Shown: piece after piece, positions 6,988 through 12,042 of the stretch | Layout: every line of letters starts with the position of its first letter | Position numbering within the stretch: the first letter of the stretch is position 1 | Source: an uncultured Lysobacteraceae bacterium | Lineage (GTDB): Bacteria > Pseudomonadota > Gammaproteobacteria > Xanthomonadales > Rhodanobacteraceae | Length of the DNA stretch: 12,042 nucleotides | Direction: 5' to 3' | NCBI GenBank assembly: GCA_946482585.1 | Contig: CAMLSI010000114.1 | Location: 1-12,042 of the forward strand | The notes under the pieces: model-generated | Database searches by the model: none | Told to the model about the DNA's origin: nothing | Seen by the model: the letters and a program-made list of their open reading frames with translations, nothing else | Made by a program: the position numbers and the translations under genes

Positions 6988-8838
6988 ATGTCTCGGCAGA
7001 CTCGCACCACCCCGAAGACCACGCAGCTCGCGCGTGCGCTCGTGCTCGCTTTCGCCATCGCCGCGGCACAGGCCGCCGCACCCGCTGGCGACGCCCCCGT
7101 GCGCGTCGACACCAGCGCGCTCGACGCAACCACGCCGGTCCCGCGCCTCATCGTCACGCTCGATGCCAACGCCGGACCGGCGACACTGCGTGGCGAACTC
7201 GACCGCGTCGGCGCAACGTTCGGCCGCCGCTTCGACATCGTGCGTCAGCTCGCGACCGGCGCGTGGCTGATCGAAGCGCAGGACGGCACGAAAGCCGGCG
7301 GCGGCACGACACTCGCCGGTGCCGAAGCCGCACTCGTCATGGAAGAAATCGCCCGCAGCGCGTCAGTCGCGGCCATCGAGCCCGATCGCCTGCTGACGCA
7401 TACGTTCACGCCGAACGACGACCGCTATCCGGATCAGTGGGCGTATTTCCGTTCGCGCTTCGGCACGAATGCCGCCGGCGCCTGGCACTACTCGACCGGC
7501 AGCGGCATCAAGGTTGCCGTGATCGATACGGGCATCACGCCACACAGCGATCTCGACGCGAACATCGTCGGCGGCTACGACTTCATCACGAACTCGACGA
7601 CGGCGCGCGACGGTGACGGCCGCGACCCGAACCCGAACGACGAAGGCGACTGGTACGAAGTCGGCGACTGCGCGGCCGATCCGAACGGCAGCGAGAACTC
7701 GAGCTGGCACGGCTCGCACGTGGCCGGAATCGTCGCCGCGGTGACGAACAACAGCTTCAAGGGCACGGCCGGCATGGCCTATGGCGCGAAAGTCGTTCCG
7801 CTGCGCGTGCTCGGCCGCTGCGGCGGTTCGCTGTCCGACGTCATCGACGCGATCATCTGGGCATCGGGTGGTTCGGTCGCCGGCATTCCGGCCAACACGA
7901 ACGCGGCGCAGGTCATCAACCTGAGCCTCGGCGGCCAGGGCAGCTGCAGCGCGAACATGCAGAGCGCGATCAACACGGCGGTCAACAACGGCGCCGTGGT
8001 CGTCGTCGCGGCGGGCAACGACAGCGCCAATGTGGCGAACTACACACCGGCACGCTGCAACAACGTCGTCGCGGTCGCAGCGACGACGACTTCCGGCGCG
8101 CTCGCCGCCTATTCGAACTACGGCGACAAGATCGACGTCGCCGCGCCGGGCGGCATCCTGTCGACGGTCAATACCGGCACGACGATCCAGGTCGCCGAAG
8201 GCTACAAGACGCTCAACGGCACCTCGATGGCGGCCCCGCAGGTCGCCGGACTCGCGGCGATGATCCTCGCCGAGGACTCGTTCACGCCGCAGCAGGTCGA
8301 GAACCTCATGAAGTACAACGGCACCGCGGCGCTCGACTGCGCCTTCGACTCGGTCAAGTCCTGCGGCTGGGGCCTCATCGATGCACTGCATACGCTGCGT
8401 GCGGTCGGCCAGGGCTTCAACGGTGATATCGCCGCGAGCCCGAGCCCGGCGAGCTTCTTCAAGCCGACGTTCTTCGAGAACACGAACAACTATCACCTCG
8501 CTCCGAGTGTCGTGGAACTCGTGCCGAACACGGTGTGGGGTCAGTACGGCGCGAACGCGCCGTCGTCGCTGACGGTGAAGTTCAAGCTGATCGCACGCGG
8601 CATCGGTGCCGTCATCGATCCGAAGAAATACAAGATCGAGCTCATCGCACCGGATGGCAGCGTGGTCAAGGTGCTGCACAACAACGGAGCGGCCTTTACC
8701 TATACGCAGACCGTCGACGCCTCGAGCGAGATCGCCGACGGACTCTGGAAACTGCGCGTGCTCAATTCCGGCAGCGCGAACAACGTCTACATCGACAGCT
8801 GGAGTCTCGGTTTCCCGAGCGTGTTCAATCCGCTGTAA
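6988..8838 (+). CDS. Secreted subtilisin-like serine protease (S8) with C-terminal P domain, copy 1
   Basis: A 616-residue pre-pro-protease. A Sec signal peptide with basic N-region and a hydrophobic core at 14-28 probably ends near AQA (26-28). An I9-like propeptide-type region spans about 52-137. The S8 domain has Asp180 (VAVIDTGI), His241 (HGSHVAG), oxyanion Asn344 (AAGND) and Ser413 (GTSMAAPQ). An acidic insert [14 protein letters not shown] (208-221) is probably a calcium site. Six cysteines (228, 278, 320, 357, 451, 459) fit three disulfides. The C-terminal ~130 residues form a P/Homo-B-like beta domain ending in the typical IDSWSLGF. The ATG at 6988 has GGAG 7 bases upstream. It resembles extracellular proteases of Xanthomonas and Lysobacter, so an extracellular digestive role is likely. 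Active-site residues and substrate-pocket motif NLSLGG are intact, so I expect it to be active. Confidence 0.95.
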   Translation: MSRQTRTTPKTTQLARALVLAFAIAAAQAAAPAGDAPVRVDTSALDATTPVPRLIVTLDANAGPATLRGELDRVGATFGRRFDIVRQLATGAWLIEAQDGTKAGGGTTLAGAEAALVMEEIARSASVAAIEPDRLLTHTFTPNDDRYPDQWAYFRSRFGTNAAGAWHYSTGSGIKVAVIDTGITPHSDLDANIVGGYDFITNSTTARDGDGRDPNPNDEGDWYEVGDCAADPNGSENSSWHGSHVAGIVAAVTNNSFKGTAGMAYGAKVVPLRVLGRCGGSLSDVIDAIIWASGGSVAGIPANTNAAQVINLSLGGQGSCSANMQSAINTAVNNGAVVVVAAGNDSANVANYTPARCNNVVAVAATTTSGALAAYSNYGDKIDVAAPGGILSTVNTGTTIQVAEGYKTLNGTSMAAPQVAGLAAMILAEDSFTPQQVENLMKYNGTAALDCAFDSVKSCGWGLIDALHTLRAVGQGFNGDIAASPSPASFFKPTFFENTNNYHLAPSVVELVPNTVWGQYGANAPSSLTVKFKLIARGIGAVIDPKKYKIELIAPDGSVVKVLHNNGAAFTYTQTVDASSEIADGLWKLRVLNSGSANNVYIDSWSLGFPSVFNPL

Positions 8839-8846
8839 GGCTCGGT

Positions 8847-8876
8847 CGCCGCCGCTCCGGCATCGGGGCGGCGGCG
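8847..8876 (+). terminator. GC-rich hairpin after copy 1 protease
   Basis: A 12-bp stem with one G-U pair (8847-8858 with 8865-8876) and a 6-base loop begins 8 bases after the stop codon of the first protease. No T-run follows. It could terminate, or protect the 3' end and make copy 2 expressed differently from copy 1. The other 139 bases up to the copy 2 start hold no gene, and I see no consensus promoter there. Confidence 0.5.
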
Positions 8877-9003
8877 GCGCCTGCACGGCCGGCAAGAAAA
8901 GAATATCCGCGCGTTCGTTCTTCGCGCGATTCCCGTTTCTTTCCGGGCCGCGTCCGCCGCTACGGATTCGCACCTGCCAATCGCGCGACGGACGCAGCCG
9001 ACC

Positions 9004-9013
9004 AGGAGGTGAT
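9004..9013 (+). promoter_or_regulatory. Near-perfect Shine-Dalgarno site of copy 2 protease
   Basis: AGGAGGTGAT is a ten-base match to the complement of the 16S rRNA 3' end, with the core GGAGG ending 6 bases before the ATG at 9016. It fixes the start of copy 2 and is far stronger than the GGAG of copy 1, which suggests efficient translation of copy 2 when it is transcribed. Confidence 0.85.
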
Positions 9014-9015
9014 TC

Positions 9016-10845
9016 ATGCATCCGAATTTCCCGACGACCGCCGGACTTGCACGGGCATTCGTGCTGGCCCTCACCAGCGTTTCGGCAAGCGCCGGCTCGG
9101 CCGACCGCACCGCGCTCGACGTCGGCCCATCGGGCGAGCGCACGACGATTTCGCGCTTCATTGTGAAGCTGGACGCCGCGAGCGATGCGGCCGCACTGGA
9201 CGCCGAGCTCGATCGTGTCGGCCGTGCGTCCGGTCTCCGCCTCGACCGGGTGCGGCAGCTCGCGACCGGCGGCTGGCTCATCGAGGCGCGCGATCCGGTC
9301 AACGCCGGCGCGACCGCAACCCAGGACGGCGCCGGAGCCGCGAAGCTCATGGGCGAGCTCGCACGCCATCCGGCGATTGCGGCCGTCGAACCCGACCGGC
9401 TGCTGACGCAGGCGTTCACGCCCAACGACGAGTTCTACGCTCAGCAGAACGCATACTTCCGCGAGTACCTTGGTACGAATACGAGCGGTGCCTGGCACTA
9501 TTCGACCGGTATCGGCGTGAATGTCGCCGTGATCGACTCCGGCATCGCGCCGCACGGCGATCTCGCCGCCAATGTGCTCACTGGCTACGACTTCATCTCG
9601 GACATGGACTCGGCGCGCGACGGCGATGGCCGCGACGCAGATCCGAACGACGAAGGCGACTGGCACGCCGCGGGCGAGTGCGTGGGCGCCCCGAACGTCG
9701 ACAAGCATTCGAGCTGGCACGGCACGTTCATTGCCGGAGTGATTGCGGCCCGGACGAACAACGGCAAGGGTATCGCCGGAATGGCCCATGACGCGAAAAT
9801 CGTGCCGGTGCGCGTGCTCGGACGCTGCGGCGGTTCCGTGTCGGATATCGCGGAAGCCATCGTCTGGGCTTCCGGCGGCAGCGTCGCCGGTGTGCCGGCC
9901 AACGCGAATCCGGCCAAGGTCATCAATCTGGGCATCAGCAGTCCGGGCAGCTGCAGCGCAACCCTGCAGGACGCGATCGATGCCGCCGTCGACAACGGTG
10001 CGGTGATCGTGGTCGCCGCCGGCAACGCCGGCGCCGACGTCGCGAACTACACGCCCGCCAACTGCGACGATGTCGTCGCGGTCGCGGCAATGGCGGCATC
10101 CGGCAACTTTCCGGGTCCTTCCAACTACGGCGACAAGATCGACGTCGTCGCACCCGCCGGCCTGAAATCCACGATGAACTCCGGCCTGACCACACAGACC
10201 GTCGAGACCTATGCCGCGCGATCCGGCACGTCGGTGGCCGCAGCGCAGGTGTCCGGCCTTGCCGCCATGATTCTCGGCAACGGCGCGTTCACGCCGCAGC
10301 AGGTCGAAAATCTCATGAAGTACAACGGTACGTCGGCGCTCGACTGCATCTTCGACGAAGTGGCTTCCTGCGGCTGGGGCACCATCGACGCGCTCCACAC
10401 GCTGCGCGCGATCGGCGCGGGCTACGACGGCGACACCGTGTCGACGCCGCTTCCATCGCTGTTCGCCAGACCGACTCACTTCGAAAACACGGCCAACTAT
10501 TACATTCCGTCATCCGGTGTGGAGCAGTCCTCGCCGAATACGGTCTGGGGTCAGTACGGCAGGAACGCTCCCGCGGGGACCATCGTGAAGTTCAAGCTCG
10601 CGGTGCGCGGCGCCGGAACCATCAATCCGCGTCATTTCCTGATCCGCCTGCAGAGCGCAAACAGCGCGGCATACAAGACGCTGCACGACCACGGCCCGGT
10701 CTTTGCGTTCACGCAGACCGTCGATGTCTCGGGCAGCCTGGCCGACGGTCTGTGGATACTGCGTGCGGTCAACGACGGCGATGCGAACAACGTCTACATC
10801 GACAGCTGGAGCATCACGTTTCCGAGCGGCGGCGGTTCGCTGTAG
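9016..10845 (+). CDS. Secreted subtilisin-like protease (S8) with P domain, divergent copy 2
   Basis: A 609-residue paralogue of the preceding gene with the same plan: signal peptide with a probable cut after ASA (24-26), I9-like propeptide region (about 45-132), S8 domain, P-like domain ending IDSWSITF, and the same six cysteines (222, 271, 313, 350, 444, 452). Asp174 (VAVIDSGI), His235 (WHGTF), Asn337 (AAGNA) and Ser406 (GTSVAAAQ) are present. Several hallmark neighbours are changed: the second His of HGxHVAG is Phe238, the proline of GTSMAxP is Ala410, and the substrate-wall motif NLSLGG has become NLGISS. So it is probably folded and may be catalytic, but with altered specificity or reduced activity. 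The acidic insert (202-215) is kept. The stop is 3 bases from the folP stop on the other strand. It probably arose by tandem duplication. Confidence 0.93.
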   Translation: MHPNFPTTAGLARAFVLALTSVSASAGSADRTALDVGPSGERTTISRFIVKLDAASDAAALDAELDRVGRASGLRLDRVRQLATGGWLIEARDPVNAGATATQDGAGAAKLMGELARHPAIAAVEPDRLLTQAFTPNDEFYAQQNAYFREYLGTNTSGAWHYSTGIGVNVAVIDSGIAPHGDLAANVLTGYDFISDMDSARDGDGRDADPNDEGDWHAAGECVGAPNVDKHSSWHGTFIAGVIAARTNNGKGIAGMAHDAKIVPVRVLGRCGGSVSDIAEAIVWASGGSVAGVPANANPAKVINLGISSPGSCSATLQDAIDAAVDNGAVIVVAAGNAGADVANYTPANCDDVVAVAAMAASGNFPGPSNYGDKIDVVAPAGLKSTMNSGLTTQTVETYAARSGTSVAAAQVSGLAAMILGNGAFTPQQVENLMKYNGTSALDCIFDEVASCGWGTIDALHTLRAIGAGYDGDTVSTPLPSLFARPTHFENTANYYIPSSGVEQSSPNTVWGQYGRNAPAGTIVKFKLAVRGAGTINPRHFLIRLQSANSAAYKTLHDHGPVFAFTQTVDVSGSLADGLWILRAVNDGDANNVYIDSWSITFPSGGGSL

Positions 10846-10848
10846 CGG

Positions 10849-11742
10849 CTAGTCGTCGTCGCCCCAGCGCACGCGGGGCGGCGACGATGACGTCCTCGCG
10901 GGTCTGCCCACGCCGACCGCGTTCCATACCTTGAGCGCGTCGGCCGTCGCGGCCACGTCGTGCACGCGCACGATGGCGGCACCGCGCTGCACCGCGATCA
11001 ACGCGGCGGCGACCGAGGCATGCACGCGCTCGGCGGGCTCGCGGCGTCCGGCGAGCGTGCCCAGGAAAGACTTGCGCGACAGCCCCACGAACAGCGTCGC
11101 ATTGAGCGTCGCGAACTGCTGCAGCTCGCGCAACAGCTCGACATTGTGGTCGAGCGTCTTGCCGAAGCCGAAGCCTGGATCGATCAGCAGGCGCTTGCGC
11201 GGAATGCCGGCGAGTTCGCAGTTGAACAGACGGTCGGCGAGGAAGCGTTTGATGTCCGCGACGACCTCGTCGTACTGCGGATCGGCCTGCATGGTGCGCG
11301 GCTCGCCCTGCATGTGCATGAGGCAGACCGGCACGCCGAGCTCCGCGGCCGCATCGAGCGCGCCGTCCTGGCGCAGCGCGCAGACGTCGTTGATGAGTCC
11401 CGCTCCGGCGCGCACGGCCGCGCGCATGACGCCGGGCTTGGACGTGTCGATCGAGATCGGCACGCCGGTTTCGCGCGCCAGGGCTTCGATCACCGGAATC
11501 ACGCGGCGCAGTTCTTCGTCCTCGCTCACCGCCTCGGCGCCGGGACGCGTCGATTCGCCGCCGACGTCGAGCAGGTCGGCGCCCTGCTCGACGAGCGCGA
11601 GGCCATGACGGATCGCGGCATCCGCGTCGAAATGCGATCCGCCGTCGGAGAAGGAATCCGGCGTCACGTTGACGATGCCGCAGATCCGCGGCCGGTCGAG
11701 CACGAGCTCGCGGCCGGCGCAGTCGATCGTGGGATGGATCAT
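10849..11742 (-). CDS. folP: Dihydropteroate synthase FolP
   Basis: Condenses para-aminobenzoate with 6-hydroxymethyl-dihydropterin diphosphate to give dihydropteroate in folate synthesis; the target of sulfonamides (family knowledge). The 297-residue TIM barrel has both signatures: GIVNVTPDSFSDGG (22-35) and GGESTRPGA (61-69). It also has SIDT (97-100), the pterin-contacting DPGFGFGK (188-195), GLSRKSFLG (220-228, sulfonamide/pABA site) and RVHD (259-262, phosphate site). The ATG at 11742 is preceded by GAGGAG at a 6-base distance. The enzyme core ends near residue 280; the extra tail with SSSPPR and a final DDD is atypical and is partly encoded by a hairpin. It lies downstream of ftsH, as in most gammaproteobacteria, after an 88-base gap with a strong hairpin. 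Identification is secure. Confidence 0.98.
   Translation of the reverse strand: MIHPTIDCAGRELVLDRPRICGIVNVTPDSFSDGGSHFDADAAIRHGLALVEQGADLLDVGGESTRPGAEAVSEDEELRRVIPVIEALARETGVPISIDTSKPGVMRAAVRAGAGLINDVCALRQDGALDAAAELGVPVCLMHMQGEPRTMQADPQYDEVVADIKRFLADRLFNCELAGIPRKRLLIDPGFGFGKTLDHNVELLRELQQFATLNATLFVGLSRKSFLGTLAGRREPAERVHASVAAALIAVQRGAAIVRVHDVAATADALKVWNAVGVGRPARTSSSPPRVRWGDDD
10853..10887 (+). terminator. Long hairpin inside the folP 3' end, just after the copy 2 protease stop
   Basis: A 13-bp stem with one G-U pair (10853-10865 with 10875-10887) and a 9-base loop starts 8 bases past the protease stop codon and lies within the last codons of folP on the other strand. With only 3 bases between the two stop codons there is no room for a separate terminator, so this element is the best candidate for ending the protease transcript. 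No T-run follows. Confidence 0.5.
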
Positions 11743-11783
11743 GCGAATCTCCTCGTCGCGATTCGATGCATTGTGCATAAATG

Positions 11784-11809
11784 CAAAGGGCCGCTGACGC
11801 GGCCCTTTG
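11784..11809 (-). terminator. Hairpin terminator between ftsH and folP
   Basis: A perfect 11-bp stem (11784-11794 with 11799-11809) with a 4-base loop lies 21 bases after the ftsH stop in the direction of transcription. The stem ends in CCCTTTG, and an AT-rich stretch (GCATTTATG) follows, so it is a plausible intrinsic terminator or attenuator separating ftsH from folP. A second small palindrome TGCAT-AA-ATGCA (11774-11785) overlaps its folP-side edge. Confidence 0.75.
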
Positions 11810-11830
11810 CGCAGGACGGTACCGCGTGGC

Positions 11831-12040
11831 TCAGTCGGTGTCCACCGAGCTGCGCGTGACGGCCGGACCGCCGATCGGGCTTTCACCGCGCGGGCCGCTG
11901 GCCGGCGTGCTGCCGCTCTTGCTGCTGCCGGTCCAGTCTTTCGGCGGCGGCGGCTCGCGGCCTTCCATGATGGCGTCGATCTGCACCGCATCGATGGTTT
12001 CGTACAGCAGCAGCGCCTTGGCCATGACGTCGAGCTTGTC
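11831..12040 (-). CDS. ftsH: ATP-dependent zinc metalloprotease FtsH, C-terminal end only
   Basis: Only the last 70 residues are in the window: DKLDVMAKALLLYETIDAVQ, then IDAIMEGREPPPPKDW, then a low-complexity tail rich in Ser, Gly and Pro ending SSVDTD. The first part matches the final helices of the FtsH protease domain, where L/M-A-xALLxYETI is very conserved. FtsH is a membrane-anchored AAA+ hexamer that degrades LpxC, SecY and other proteins (family knowledge). The AAA+ module and the zinc motif HEAGH lie outside the window. The position upstream of folP is the classical arrangement and supports the call. The tail after PKDW is probably disordered. Confidence 0.93.
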   Translation of the reverse strand, partial: DKLDVMAKALLLYETIDAVQIDAIMEGREPPPPKDWTGSSKSGSTPASGPRGESPIGGPAVTRSSVDTD

Positions 12041-12042
12041 GC

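Larger units (their letters stand above)
6988..10845 (+). repeat. Tandem gene duplication (two S8-P-domain protease genes)
   Basis: The two proteins align over their whole length. Blocks nearly identical in both include [49 protein letters not shown] and NNVYIDSWS. Synonymous changes are common in these blocks (for example in the codons for [11 protein letters not shown]), so the duplication is not recent. The boundary is clean, with a 177-base spacer and no transposon-like ends. Confidence 0.9.

Noticed and set aside
7363..10479. A 1038-codon open frame on the minus strand, antisense to both protease genes
   Set aside because: Its composition (runs of Arg, Asp, Val, Ala, no recognisable domain or signal) is what the complement of high-GC coding DNA gives. 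It crosses two well-supported genes and repeats itself as they do because they are paralogues. No ribosome site or homology supports it.
9016..10845. Copy 2 protease as a pseudogene
   Set aside because: The frame is intact over 609 codons, all triad residues, six cysteines, signal peptide and P domain are kept, and the ribosome site is excellent, so it is treated as a functional but divergent gene.
11743..11991. N-terminal extension of FolP into the end of ftsH
   Set aside because: DHPS normally begins shortly before the GIVNVTPDSF motif, and a strong ribosome site precedes the ATG at 11742. The extension crosses the terminator hairpin and the ftsH reading frame.
1..12042. tRNA, rRNA, CRISPR array, IS element or prophage
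   Set aside because: No clover-leaf sequences, no regularly spaced repeats, no transposase or integrase motifs, and no terminal inverted repeats at the cassette edges were seen.

Overview
The window is high-GC DNA that reads as a chromosomal segment of a gammaproteobacterium, most likely of the Xanthomonadales/Lysobacterales (for example a Rhodanobacteraceae- or Lysobacter-like genus). The backbone genes give this: on the minus strand, from right to left, lie the end of ftsH, then folP, glmM and tpiA. This is the well-known gammaproteobacterial housekeeping order ftsH-folP-glmM-(tpiA)-secG. The paired secreted S8 proteases with a P-type C-terminal domain are also typical of that group. The taxonomic call is inference from gene order, base composition and protein flavour. 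There is no rRNA, tRNA, IS element, CRISPR array or phage gene in the window.

Layout. 1-635: tpiA, minus, running off the left edge. 636-778: divergent control region with back-to-back candidate promoters. 779-4253: three plus-strand genes close together (short-chain dehydrogenase, glutathione S-transferase-like protein, large polytopic membrane protein of the GT39/ArnT type). 4254-4354: convergent gap with two perfect hairpins. 4355-6728: minus-strand pair glmM -> isopenicillin-N-synthase-like Fe(II)/2-oxoglutarate-type oxygenase. 6729-6987: divergent control region. 6988-10845: two tandem paralogous secreted subtilases, plus strand. 10849-11742: folP, minus, whose stop lies 3 bp from the stop of the second protease. 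11743-11830: gap with a strong terminator-like hairpin. 11831-12040: C-terminal end of ftsH, minus, running off the right edge.

How the parts relate. The minus-strand genes are core functions: membrane protein quality control (FtsH), folate synthesis (FolP), amino-sugar supply for peptidoglycan and LPS (GlmM) and glycolysis (TpiA). Two plus-strand cassettes lie between them: one secreted-protease pair between folP and glmM, and one redox/glutathione/glycosyltransferase-like cassette between the oxygenase and tpiA. So the classic cluster is kept in order but broken into separately transcribed pieces.

Most of the window is ordinary. The points that deserve attention are the asymmetric divergence of the tandem proteases (the second keeps its catalytic triad but has lost several hallmark residues next to it), the orphan oxygenase attached to glmM, the membrane protein with an unrecognised ~225-residue C-terminal domain, and several well-formed hairpins at gene ends. 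I see no convincing new multi-gene system.
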